Positions 15,801-22,836 of a stretch of DNA of 26,851 bases are shown here, one piece after another. The translations under genes and the position numbers were made by a program. The notes below the pieces were generated by a model. It saw only the letters and a list, made by a program, of their open reading frames with translations. It did not search any database and was not told the DNA's origin. Each line of letters starts with the position of its first letter. Positions within the stretch are counted from its first letter, which is position 1. The stretch covers positions 1 to 26,851 of the forward strand of contig CAYVVW010000009.1 in NCBI GenBank assembly GCA_964455335.1, in the 5' to 3' direction. The DNA is from Marvinbryantia sp964455335 (GTDB taxonomy: Bacteria > Bacillota > Clostridia > Lachnospirales > Lachnospiraceae).

Positions 15801-15862
15801 GGCTGCATGAGAAATTGCAAAAGAGGCTGTAAGTTGCATGAGAAATTGCAAAAGAGGCTGTA
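15781..15862 (+). repeat. Tandem repeat covering the 3' end of pgi
   Basis: AATTGCAAAAGAGGCTGTA occurs three times, starting at 15781, 15813 and 15844 (periods 32 and 31 nt). The first copy holds the last six codons and the stop of pgi. The other two lie downstream, so stop-bearing ends of the gene are stacked before the next gene. The units do not form a terminator-like hairpin. Confidence 0.85.
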
Positions 15863-15882
15863 GTCTGCAGATTGTGGGAAAA

Positions 15883-16842
15883 ATGAACAAGATCGTTTTT
15901 TTGGAGAAAAACTCGCTGGGCGACGATGTGGACCTGTCGATGTTTGAGAACTTGGGCGAGGTGACGTTCTACGACCTTTCCACCCCGGAGGACACGCCGG
16001 GGAAAATACAGGACGCAGAGATTGTGGTGGCGAATAAAGTGCCGATGAACGCCCAGACGCTAAAGGGCGCGCAGCATCTGAAGCTTATCGCGCTCACGGC
16101 GACAGGCTACAACATGGTGGACAAGGCCTACACGGACAGCCAGGGGATTTCCGTGGCAAACGTGCGCGGGTACTCGACGGATTCCGTTGCCCAGCATACG
16201 TTTGCCCTGGCGCTGGCCCTCCTCGGGCAGCTCGCCTACTATGACACTTATGTGAAATCGGGCGCATATGTAAAAAGTGACATTTTTTGCAACCTGGACC
16301 GGCGCATCGGGGAACTGGCGGGAAAGACGTGGGGCATCCTCGGCCTTGGCGCAATCGGCAGGCGCGTGGCGGAGATTGCGCGGGCGTTCGGCTGCGACGT
16401 GCGCTATTATTCCACCACCGGAAACAATAACCACGGCGGCTTTGCACGGGTGGATCTGCCGGAGTTGCTTGCGCAATCGGACATCGTGTCCATCCACGCG
16501 CCCTTAAACGAAAAGACGGAAAATTTGATAAACCGCGATACTTTGCGCCAGATGAAGCCGACGGCAATCCTGGTCAACGTGGCGCGGGGTCCCATCGTCA
16601 ATGAGCGGGATCTCGTCGACGCGCTCAAAGACGGCATCATCGCGGGGGCGGGGCTGGATGTCCTCTCGGCAGAGCCCATGCGGGCCGACAGTCCCCTTTT
16701 GGAGATCCAGGACAGCTCCAGGCTGATTGTGACCCCGCACATCGCGTGGGCCACTGTCGAGGCCAGACGGCGGCTGGTGGGCGAGGTCTATGAAAATGTG
16801 GCGGCATTTTTGCGGGGCGAGGCGAGAAACATCATACCGTGA
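15883..16842 (+). CDS. D-2-hydroxyacid dehydrogenase (glycerate dehydrogenase-like)
   Basis: NAD(P)-dependent oxidoreductase of 319 residues in the D-isomer 2-hydroxyacid dehydrogenase family. The Rossmann motif GLGAIGRRVAEIARAFG lies near residue 150. The substrate arginine is in NVARGPIVNE, the catalytic acid in GLDVLSAEP and the catalytic histidine in TPHIAW. LTATGYNMVD and YSTDSVAQHTFAL fit the hydroxypyruvate/glycerate reductase branch, but the exact substrate cannot be settled by eye. The start is placed at MNKIVFLEKN (15883), which aligns with the family. Its ribosome site is weak (GTGGGAAAA), and the 15 extra codons from 15838 come from the tandem repeat. The stop lies just before repeat copy C. 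Confidence 0.88.
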   Translation: MNKIVFLEKNSLGDDVDLSMFENLGEVTFYDLSTPEDTPGKIQDAEIVVANKVPMNAQTLKGAQHLKLIALTATGYNMVDKAYTDSQGISVANVRGYSTDSVAQHTFALALALLGQLAYYDTYVKSGAYVKSDIFCNLDRRIGELAGKTWGILGLGAIGRRVAEIARAFGCDVRYYSTTGNNNHGGFARVDLPELLAQSDIVSIHAPLNEKTENLINRDTLRQMKPTAILVNVARGPIVNERDLVDALKDGIIAGAGLDVLSAEPMRADSPLLEIQDSSRLIVTPHIAWATVEARRRLVGEVYENVAAFLRGEARNIIP

Positions 16843-16970
16843 CGCGCATCCCACGGAGGTCTATCGAAAACGGCAAATACTTTTGTCGTTTTCGATACCG
16901 TAACATCATGACATGACACGAGCGTCAAAAGGTCATGTATTGGCATGACGTTGGGACACGGTGCGCAGGT
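16843..16970 (+). repeat. Dispersed hairpin repeat, copy C
   Basis: It opens with GCGCATCC, then 21 nt, then the best hairpin of the family. Arm TATCGAAAACGGCAAA (16862-16877), loop TACT, and arm TTTGTCGTTTTCGATA (16882-16897) give 16 pairs, one of them G-U in RNA. There is no U-tract, so it is not an intrinsic terminator. A second inverted repeat GTCATG-TATTGG-CATGAC follows (16932-16949). The copy begins directly after the dehydrogenase stop codon and fills most of the glpK leader. Confidence 0.7.
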
Positions 16971-17022
16971 ACGTCGCGGGCAAAGGCTCTCTGCCCGGGT
17001 AGATTTACGGCGCTTGGAGTGT

Positions 17023-17040
17023 TTTTGCCATGTGGCAAAA
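17023..17040 (+). promoter_or_regulatory. Perfect palindrome next to the glpK ribosome binding site
   Basis: TTTTGCCA-TG-TGGCAAAA is a perfect inverted repeat whose last four A residues are the first bases of AAAAGGAG, the glpK ribosome site. It could be an operator or a short hairpin affecting translation. It does not match the catabolite-responsive element consensus well. Confidence 0.4.
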
Positions 17041-17050
17041 GGAGAGAAAC

Positions 17051-18544
17051 ATGGGAAAGTATATCATGGCCCTGGATGCGGGAACAACCAGCAACCGGTG
17101 CATTTTGTTCGACGAAAAAGGAAACATGTGCAGTGTGGCGCAGCGGGAATTTACGCAATATTTCCCGAAACCCGGCTGGGTGGAACACAACGCGAATGAG
17201 ATTTGGTCGTGCCAGCTCGGGGTGGCGGTGGAGGCGATGAGCCGCATCGGCGCGGAGGCGAAGGACATCGCGGCCATCGGCATCACAAACCAAAGGGAAA
17301 CCGCCATTGTCTGGGATCGCAACACGGGCGAGCCGGTGTACCACGCGATCGTCTGGCAATGCCGGCGCACGTCCGAATACTGCGACACGCTGCGGGAAAA
17401 AGGATTGCAGGAAGTTTTCCAGGAAAAGACGGGGCTTGTGATCGACGCCTATTTTTCCGCCACAAAGATTCGCTGGATTTTGGACAATGTGGAAGGGGCG
17501 AGGGAGCGCGCCGAGCGGGGGGAATTGCTGTTTGGCACGGTGGAGACGTGGCTCATCTGGAAATTGACCAAAGGCGCGGTGCATGTGACAGATTATTCCA
17601 ATGCGGCGCGCACGATGCTGTTCAACATCCACACGCTTGACTGGGATGACGACATCCTGCAAGAACTTGGCATCCCGCGGTGCATGTTGCCAAAGCCGTC
17701 GCCTTCGAGCGCCATTTATGGCAGGTGCGACCCCTCATTTTTCGGAGGGGAAATCACGATTGCGGGGGCTGCGGGCGACCAGCAGGCAGCGCTGTTTGGG
17801 CAGACCTGTTTTTGTCCGGGCGACGCAAAAAACACCTATGGCACGGGTTGCTTCCTGCTGATGAACACGGGCGAGCGGCCGGTATTTTCCAAAAATGGGC
17901 TGGTGACGACGATTGCGTGGGGCTTGGACGGCAAGGTGCAATATGCGCTGGAAGGGTCGATCTTTGTGGCGGGCGCGGCCGTGCAATGGCTGCGCGATGA
18001 GATGCGCCTGATAGACTCCGCGGAGGACTCCGAATACATGGCAAAGAAAGTGCCCGACACGAACGGCTGTTATGTCGTGCCTGCGTTTACGGGCCTTGGC
18101 GCGCCCTATTGGGATCAGTATGCCCGAGGGTGCGTGGTCGGCATCACGCGCGGGGTGAACAAGTACCACATCATCCGCGCCACGCTCGATTCCATCGCCT
18201 ACCAGGTCAATGACGTGCTGGAGGCCATGCGCGCGGATTCCGGCATCGCCCTGACATCCCTAAAAGTGGACGGGGGCGCGAGCGCGAACGATTTTCTGAT
18301 GCAAACACAGGCGGACATCATCGGCGCTCCGGTCAACCGCCCCAAATGCGTTGAGACGACGGCCATGGGCGCGGCCTACCTCGCGGGGCTTGCCGTTGGG
18401 TATTGGACTTCCAAAGAAGAAGTGGCGCGCAACTGGAAAGTCAGCCACACATTCCACCCATCCCTGCCCGAGGAAGTGCGAAAAGAACGCGTCAGCGGGT
18501 GGAGAAGAGCGGTAAAATACGCATACGGCTGGGCGAAGGAATAG
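17051..18544 (+). CDS. glpK: Glycerol kinase
   Basis: Cytosolic kinase that converts glycerol and ATP to sn-glycerol 3-phosphate. It is a FGGY-family protein of 497 residues, a normal length. Signatures include ALDAGTTSNRCILFD, ITNQRETAIVWD, AGDQQAALFGQ and TYGTGCFLLMNTG. Also present are GLGAPYWDQYARG and VDGGASANDFLMQ. The histidine in MLFNIHTLDWD matches the position phosphorylated by HPr in enterococcal enzymes, but E. coli also has this residue, so PTS control is not proven. The start is ATG at 17051 with AAGGAG 6 nt upstream; the frame from 17030 has no site. No glycerol facilitator or glycerol-phosphate dehydrogenase gene is adjacent. A 208-nt leader separates it from the dehydrogenase gene. 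Confidence 0.96.
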   Translation: MGKYIMALDAGTTSNRCILFDEKGNMCSVAQREFTQYFPKPGWVEHNANEIWSCQLGVAVEAMSRIGAEAKDIAAIGITNQRETAIVWDRNTGEPVYHAIVWQCRRTSEYCDTLREKGLQEVFQEKTGLVIDAYFSATKIRWILDNVEGARERAERGELLFGTVETWLIWKLTKGAVHVTDYSNAARTMLFNIHTLDWDDDILQELGIPRCMLPKPSPSSAIYGRCDPSFFGGEITIAGAAGDQQAALFGQTCFCPGDAKNTYGTGCFLLMNTGERPVFSKNGLVTTIAWGLDGKVQYALEGSIFVAGAAVQWLRDEMRLIDSAEDSEYMAKKVPDTNGCYVVPAFTGLGAPYWDQYARGCVVGITRGVNKYHIIRATLDSIAYQVNDVLEAMRADSGIALTSLKVDGGASANDFLMQTQADIIGAPVNRPKCVETTAMGAAYLAGLAVGYWTSKEEVARNWKVSHTFHPSLPEEVRKERVSGWRRAVKYAYGWAKE

Positions 18545-18616
18545 CGAACAGGGCAGCATGCGCATGAAGGGAACCGCCGGTAGAGAACCCAATCCGTTGG
18601 AGAGCAATGTGTTCGC

Positions 18617-18647
18617 AAAAAGACGCATCCGCAAAAGAGATGCGTCT
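18617..18647 (-). terminator. Rho-independent terminator of the minus-strand small gene
   Basis: On the minus strand AGACGCATC (18639-18647) pairs with GATGCGTCT (18621-18629) in a perfect 9-bp stem with a 9-nt loop, followed by a T-run (18617-18621). It lies 35 nt after the stop of the 88-residue protein. On the plus strand the same stem has no T-run, so it is at best a weak terminator for glpK. Confidence 0.75.
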
Positions 18648-18681
18648 GCCAGGAAGTATGTGCCAGGAGGAATGGAAGCGG

Positions 18682-18948
18682 TCAGTCCTCCTCGATGACC
18701 TGGATCTCCAGGTAGTCAAAGTCGATTGACTCGATGAAGCTGTCCTGTGTGAACCGCGTCTTTGCGTGGCGTTGGAAATCCTTGATATTGGCGTCCAGCC
18801 AAATCGGCTTTCCTAAGTCGAATTGCACGCAGATGCCATCGAGGGCGGCAAACACCTTTTGCGTCCGCGTGCGGTTCGACTGGTCGCAGATGGTCGTGTC
18901 GCGCATCAGGCGGTTGTCCTTCCAGAGCTTTCCCCACAGACGAAACAT
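18682..18948 (-). CDS. Small conserved-looking protein of unknown function
   Basis: Protein of 88 residues with no signal peptide, membrane helix or known motif that I can name. It starts MFRLWGKLWKDNRLMRD and ends in the acidic YLEIQVIEED. Aromatic and charged residues are evenly mixed, as in a compact soluble domain. I have an impression of similar small proteins in Lachnospiraceae genomes but cannot check it. The start at 18948 is chosen because a perfect AGGAGG (18957-18962 on the plus strand) lies 8 nt upstream; the longer frame from 19026 has no site. It ends in a clear terminator. No function is proposed. Confidence 0.8.
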   Translation of the reverse strand: MFRLWGKLWKDNRLMRDTTICDQSNRTRTQKVFAALDGICVQFDLGKPIWLDANIKDFQRHAKTRFTQDSFIESIDFDYLEIQVIEED

Positions 18949-19109
18949 TGCAAAGTCCTCCTTTCGTGTTTGTGTATGCAACAGCGCGGCAAAGTCTTTC
19001 TTTCGCATTTGTCGGGCAATCGACAAAACCGTGGATACTTTTTGACACCCAAGTCATAGGATGATCTCAGGGCATCTTCCGGCGGTGTGCTGGTGAGACG
19101 CTGGCAAGA

Positions 19110-20180
19110 TTAGGGTTTCAGCGTGACACGCCCCGAAAACCATGGCCAGGTCGGCAAAGCCGGCAGCGCAGGCGGGGTGGGCGCATCTTCGGAAATGCGG
19201 TAGGCCAGGTAAGGTTTCCCCGACACCAGATCCGCCACATGTTCTTTGATGGGTTTGGCGAAAGGCTGCCCCGTACCTGTCTGAATCACGGAACTGGTGA
19301 AGTCGTCGTGCACCATGCCTGCGATTTTGCGGATGCTCCCGACGGCGCTGCCCGTGTCGGTGAGTTCCGTCGACAAGATGCACAGCACATAATCCCCATA
19401 GGGAGTATAGACGATGGCTGCGTCATTCTCCGTGTCCGAAATCTCCCCTGTTTTGTGGGAAATGTGCGTGCCGTTCGGCAGCCCCTCCGGAATTTTGTAG
19501 TTCACTTGCTGCCGGTTTAAGAGCGACTCAAAGCGCAGGCAGTTGTAGTGGGAAACGAGCGTGCGGTTGTAGACCATTTCCAGGAGCATCCCGCAGTCTT
19601 TTGGGGAAGTCTGGTTATAGCCATTGTTGACCCACAAACTGGGGTCGGCGATGCCATTGACCTGCCGAGTGTTGGAAAAACCGTGCCGGGCGATAAAATC
19701 GTTGACCCTGTCGAGGCCGTCCGCAAACGATTCCCCGCTCTTGCAAAGCGCGCGCACCAGCACATTGGAAGATTCGTTGTCGCTGTATGTGATCATGGCA
19801 TCGAGCGGGGAGAGGATAGAGCTGGACTCGCTTAAATTTCCGAGGTCTATCTGCTCATAAATAGCGCCGGCAATGAAGAGCTTGATCAGGCTTGCGGACA
19901 TCATGGCATGGTCATTTATGGCAAAGGACTGGCCGGTGGAGAGATCCTTGACATAGACGCCCCAGTCGCCCTGGCATTGCGAGAGCAGACGCGCAACCCG
20001 CGCCTCCAAGTCGGCGAGCGGGGGGCGCACCATGACAAAATCTACGCCTACCTTGACCGTGGCCGCTTCATTGGGGCAGAGAACGGGGGCGGGCAGGTCA
20101 GCCCCACTGGCGGACAGGGGATGAGAGAGCGCCATCCAGCAGATGGCGGACAAGACAAGCGTGCGGAACAATTTACACAC
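19110..20180 (-). CDS. Secreted serine hydrolase, class A beta-lactamase-like fold
   Basis: Protein of 356 residues with an N-terminal signal peptide (LFRTLVLSAICWMALS...ASG) and a beta-lactamase/D-Ala-D-Ala peptidase-like domain. The three active-site elements are S97-L-I-K100 (SxxK), S133-D-N135 (SDN) and K243-T-G (KTG). The order and spacing fit the beta-lactamase2 family (PF13354). The class A omega-loop glutamate is not obvious, so a cell-wall peptidase or unknown hydrolase is as likely as true antibiotic hydrolysis. The ~60 C-terminal residues are Pro-rich and of unknown role. The start is GTG at 20180 with AAGGAGGGG about 5 nt upstream. It has its own promoter at 20240-20268 and points away from the adenosyltransferase gene. 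Confidence 0.85.
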   Translation of the reverse strand: MCKLFRTLVLSAICWMALSHPLSASGADLPAPVLCPNEAATVKVGVDFVMVRPPLADLEARVARLLSQCQGDWGVYVKDLSTGQSFAINDHAMMSASLIKLFIAGAIYEQIDLGNLSESSSILSPLDAMITYSDNESSNVLVRALCKSGESFADGLDRVNDFIARHGFSNTRQVNGIADPSLWVNNGYNQTSPKDCGMLLEMVYNRTLVSHYNCLRFESLLNRQQVNYKIPEGLPNGTHISHKTGEISDTENDAAIVYTPYGDYVLCILSTELTDTGSAVGSIRKIAGMVHDDFTSSVIQTGTGQPFAKPIKEHVADLVSGKPYLAYRISEDAPTPPALPALPTWPWFSGRVTLKP

Positions 20181-20239
20181 AGAGACCCCTCCTTCGGTTT
20201 TGTGGGATTTCGAGGCAAAATATTTTTTGGCCCAACATC

Positions 20240-20268
20240 ATCATATACGAATGGAAGGCATTTGTAAA
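20240..20268 (-). promoter_or_regulatory. Sigma-A-type promoter for the serine hydrolase
   Basis: On the minus strand TTTACA (20263-20268) and TATGAT (20240-20245) are 17 bp apart. Transcription should begin near 20233, with a leader of about 50 nt before the GTG start. Confidence 0.65.
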
Positions 20269-20282
20269 CAAAAATGATGCGC

Positions 20283-20385
20283 GGCAAACGACCAAGACAA
20301 ACATCGTTTTCTCGTTTGCATTTGCTATAGATGCTTTTGCCATAGAGGTGCTACAGACTATAGAGGGCTATAGAGGATAGAGGTA
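20283..20385 (+). repeat. Inverted repeat and short tandem repeats upstream of cobO
   Basis: GCAAACGA (from 20284) and TCGTTTGC (to about 20320) form a perfect 8-bp inverted repeat around 20 nt. It resembles the 12-bp stem at 10720-10757. Further right, CTATAGAGG-like units recur three to four times (20341-20385). No promoter for cobO stands out. The role is unknown. Confidence 0.45.
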
Positions 20386-20439
20386 GGAAGCGGGGGTCAA
20401 TTGTCACGAAGCGGTTTTCGGACAGTCAGGGGGTTCTAT

Positions 20440-20976
20440 ATGGCGACAAAGACGACGGGGCTGATTCACATTTACTGTGGAGACGGAAAGGGCAAGACGA
20501 CCGCGGGCATGGGGCTTTGCGCGCGCGCGGCCGGCCATGGCTACAAGGTGCTGATTTACCAGTTCTTAAAGGACAATGGCACGAGCGAGCGCAAGCTCTT
20601 TGCGGGCGTGGAAAATATTACTTGTATGCCAGGTCTCGACGAGGAGAAATTTAGCTTTCAGATGACGGAGGACGAAAAGCGGCAGCGCCGGGAGTTTTAT
20701 GCAAAACAATTGGACGCCATCGCGCAATCCGTGAGGGAGGGGCAGTATGACGTGCTGTTTCTCGACGAGGCGATCTATGCCGTGGGGGCGGGGCTGCTCG
20801 CGCAAGATGACTTGACGCGCTTCCTAGACGAGAAGCCGGAGCGGCTGGAGGTGATCCTCACGGGGCAAAACCCGGGGGAGGCCCTGCTGGGGCGCGCGGA
20901 TTATGTGTCGGAAATCTGCATGAAAAAGCATCCGTTCCAATGCGGGCAGCCAGCCAGGGATGGGATAGAGCGGTAG
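20440..20976 (+). CDS. cobO: Cob(I)yrinic acid a,c-diamide adenosyltransferase (CobO/BtuR family)
   Basis: Transfers the adenosyl group of ATP to the cobalt of reduced corrinoids, forming the coenzyme-B12 upper ligand. The length of 178 residues is normal. The P-loop GDGKGKTTAGMGLCARAAG lies near residue 13, DVLFLDEA is the Walker-B-like strand, and LTGQNP and the C-terminal HPFQCGQPARDGIER match the family tail. The start is ATG at 20440 with CAGGGGG 6 nt upstream; the longer frame from 20401 lacks a site. No other cobalamin gene is in the window, so this may serve corrinoid salvage or simply stand alone. Confidence 0.92.
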   Translation: MATKTTGLIHIYCGDGKGKTTAGMGLCARAAGHGYKVLIYQFLKDNGTSERKLFAGVENITCMPGLDEEKFSFQMTEDEKRQRREFYAKQLDAIAQSVREGQYDVLFLDEAIYAVGAGLLAQDDLTRFLDEKPERLEVILTGQNPGEALLGRADYVSEICMKKHPFQCGQPARDGIER

Positions 20977-21028
20977 GAAAACCGCAGTTTTGCGCGAAAG
21001 ACAATCCGAAAAAGGATCGTACAAAGGT

Positions 21029-21772
21029 ATGCAGACACAGAACGCATTGAATGACAATAGAAAAGAAGCGCTAGAACAGAACGTGCAGGGTTGTGAAGAG
21101 AAAACGGCGGATCGGAACGCGCAGAGCAGCAAAGAGAACGTGTCGGATCGGAACGCACAGGGCAGTGAAAAGGAAACTCGCAAAACAAACAGTGCGGGGG
21201 CGAGAGAGAAACGCCAGGAGACGAGTGTGGCAGGCATCCCGTGGAAACATCAGGAGACGAGTGTGGCAGGCATCCCGTGGAAACATCAGGAGACGCGTGT
21301 GGCGGGCATCTCGTTGGAAATGCACGAAAGATATATGAGGGAGGCGCTCCGCCAGGCGAAAAAGGCCTATGCCTTGGGCGAGGTTCCCATCGGGTGCGTG
21401 ATTGTGCGTGATGGAAGGATTCTCGCGCGCGGGTATAACCGGCGGAACACGGACAAAAACACGCTTTCGCACGCCGAACTGATCGCCATACGCAGGGCGG
21501 CAAAAAAACTGGGGGATTGGCGACTGGAGGGCTGTGTGATGTATGTCACGCTCGAGCCGTGCCAGATGTGCGCGGGCGCGATGGTGCAGGCGCGCCTGAC
21601 AGAGGCGGTGATTGGGTGCATGAACCCGAAAGCCGGCTGCGCCGGGTCTATCCTCAACATTTTGCAGACGGAGGCGTTTAACCACCAAGTGCGCGTGACG
21701 CGCGGCGTATTGGAAGAGGAGTGCAGTGAGATGCTCAAGCAGTTTTTCCGGGAATTGCGGGAGAAAAAGTGA
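21029..21772 (+). CDS. tadA: tRNA adenosine(34) deaminase with repeat-rich N-terminal extension
   Basis: Converts adenosine to inosine at the wobble position of tRNA-Arg(ACG). The catalytic domain begins near residue 98 (MHERYMREALRQAKKAYALGE). It shows the zinc and proton-shuttle motif HAE and the PCxxC motif EPCQMCAGAM, and has about 150 residues as usual. Before it lie about 97 residues of low-complexity sequence made largely of two arrays of 12-residue repeats. The start is uncertain. ATG at 21029 has only a poorly placed AAAGG, TTG at 20990 would be longer, and ATG at 21320 gives the bare enzyme but has no clear ribosome site. If translation starts at 21320, the repeats are noncoding. 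The stop overlaps the next start (TGATG). Confidence 0.88.
   Translation: MQTQNALNDNRKEALEQNVQGCEEKTADRNAQSSKENVSDRNAQGSEKETRKTNSAGAREKRQETSVAGIPWKHQETSVAGIPWKHQETRVAGISLEMHERYMREALRQAKKAYALGEVPIGCVIVRDGRILARGYNRRNTDKNTLSHAELIAIRRAAKKLGDWRLEGCVMYVTLEPCQMCAGAMVQARLTEAVIGCMNPKAGCAGSILNILQTEAFNHQVRVTRGVLEEECSEMLKQFFRELREKK
21079..21186 (+). repeat. Three 36-bp tandem repeats, diverged (tadA 5' region)
   Basis: Units starting with GAACGTGCAG, GAACGCGCAG and GAACGCACAG begin at 21079, 21115 and 21151, exactly 36 nt apart. In the tadA frame they give NVQGCEEKTADR, NAQSSKENVSDR and NAQGSEKETRKT. Confidence 0.85.
21215..21322 (+). repeat. Three 36-bp tandem repeats, two identical (tadA 5' region)
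   Basis: The units 21215-21250 and 21251-21286 are identical over all 36 bases. The third (21287-21322) is diverged and ends in the ATG that opens the catalytic domain. The encoded unit is QETSVAGIPWKH. Identity of two copies points to recent duplication. Confidence 0.9.
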
Positions 21773-22506
21773 TGAGGACGCTCTTGTTGATTTTGTGGAT
21801 GCTATTTTCTCCCCTGGAGGGATTTGCAGACCCGCAAATTTCCGAGATGATCTCCCAGGTGGAAGTGCCGGGCGATGGCGAGGATGCGCCAACCGTGGCC
21901 AAGGCCGCCTATGCGTTTGCTCAAAACCCCGCGATCGCGCGCTTTGTGTTCTCGTATGCGGTCTACCATGGGGCGGACGTGTCCGTGGATCTCTCGCGCG
22001 AAGTGGAAAAGGGGGAGATTCCGCTCTTTTTGCAGTGGGATCCGCGCTGGGGATACCAGACCTATGGGAGCGGCTACCTGGCGATGACCGGATGCGGGCC
22101 GACCTGCCTTTCCATGGTGTATGCCGGCCTGACGGGGGATGGCGGCTGGCATCCCGCGCGCATGGCGCGCATGGCGATCGACAACGGCCATTATGTGTGG
22201 GGAACGGGAACTGCGTGGTCTTTGATGACGACAGGCGCGCAGAGCCTCGGGTTAAATGCGCGGGAAATCGCCATCCACCCGGACGCGTTCCTGGAAGCCC
22301 TGCAATCCGGCAAAGTGCTGATTTGCTCCATGCGCCCGGGCGACTTTACCAAGCGAGGGCATTTCATCGTCCTGAGCGGAATCGACAGCGAGGGCAGGAT
22401 TTGCGTGCGCGATCCGAACAGCGCAAAAAATAGCGGGCAAACGTGGTCTATCGACCGCCTGCTGCCCCAGGTCAAAGGCGCGTGGGCCTACCGTCTTGCG
22501 GAGTAG
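21772..22506 (+). CDS. Secreted C39-like cysteine peptidase
   Basis: Protein of 244 residues with a signal peptide (RTLLLILWMLFSPLEGFA) and a papain-like peptidase_C39_2-type domain. FLQWDPRWGYQTYG precedes the catalytic cysteine C108 in TGCGPTC. H197 in RGHFIVLSG and D214 in VRDPNS complete the triad. Such proteins act on peptides or cell wall outside the cell; the substrate here is unknown. It lacks an ABC transporter partner, so it is not a bacteriocin-exporter C39. The start is ATG at 21772, overlapping the tadA stop by one base, with GGGAG about 8 nt upstream, so it is probably co-transcribed with tadA. Confidence 0.87.
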   Translation: MRTLLLILWMLFSPLEGFADPQISEMISQVEVPGDGEDAPTVAKAAYAFAQNPAIARFVFSYAVYHGADVSVDLSREVEKGEIPLFLQWDPRWGYQTYGSGYLAMTGCGPTCLSMVYAGLTGDGGWHPARMARMAIDNGHYVWGTGTAWSLMTTGAQSLGLNAREIAIHPDAFLEALQSGKVLICSMRPGDFTKRGHFIVLSGIDSEGRICVRDPNSAKNSGQTWSIDRLLPQVKGAWAYRLAE

Positions 22507-22832
22507 AGATCTTTGTGGGTGCAAGCGTTTTCCGCAACTATCGGTAACTTACATCATTGCGCCCTTACTGATGAAAAAAAAGATAAAAAAATTTTTGCCG
22601 TGTCTGTTTTATTTTTGGTTTTATTGTAGTATAATTCTCTCAAGGAGCAAGAAAACATCGGTAAATTGTACAGAATTGTCAAAAAAAAGCAGACAATTTC
22701 AGCCATGATTTACACGGTGTGGTATGCGGTTATCGGCGCGCGCATCTGTCATCTGCACAAAATGGGGTATGGATACTGGCGTGAGCGGTCTGGTAGGCAT
22801 ATGAGTGGTTCAAAGGACAGGGGGAATTTCTC
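22507..22832 (+). other. AT-rich promoter and leader region of the surface protein
   Basis: This 326-nt stretch is the most AT-rich part of the window. It holds a perfect TATAAT at 22630-22635 with only a weak -35 (TTTTAT, 22607-22612), giving a leader of about 190 nt. AATTGTC / GACAATT (22674-22680 and 22692-22698) forms a 7-bp hairpin with an A-rich loop. A 43-codon frame (22705-22836) ends on the adhesin start. I see no other gene. Confidence 0.5.
22607..22635 (+). promoter_or_regulatory. Probable promoter of the surface protein gene
   Basis: A perfect TATAAT (22630-22635) lies in AT-rich sequence. The -35 at 17-bp spacing is poor (TTTTAT), so an activator or an AT-rich UP-like element may help. 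Confidence 0.45.
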
Positions 22833-22836
22833 ATGA
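22705..22836 (+). CDS. Possible 43-residue leader peptide upstream of the adhesin
   Basis: The frame begins MIYTVWYAVIGARICHLHK and ends in TCATGA, whose TGA overlaps the ATG of the surface protein. That arrangement is typical of translational coupling. However, no ribosome binding site precedes its ATG and I know no relatives. It may be chance. Confidence 0.2.
   Translation: MIYTVWYAVIGARICHLHKMGYGYWRERSGRHMSGSKDRGNFS

Noticed and set aside
16862..16897. Intrinsic terminator after the hydroxyacid dehydrogenase
   Set aside because: The stem is strong but is followed by CCGTAAC with no T-run, and the same core recurs elsewhere as a dispersed repeat.
19019..19050. Fifth copy of the dispersed hairpin repeat
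   Set aside because: It shares TCG, AAAAC and ATACTTTT in order, but has insertions and lacks the GCGCATCC block, so it is only a weak candidate and is not listed as a feature.
22496..22708. 70-residue hydrophobic frame downstream of the C39 peptidase
   Set aside because: It lies in AT-rich promoter DNA, overlaps the probable -10 box and has no ribosome binding site.
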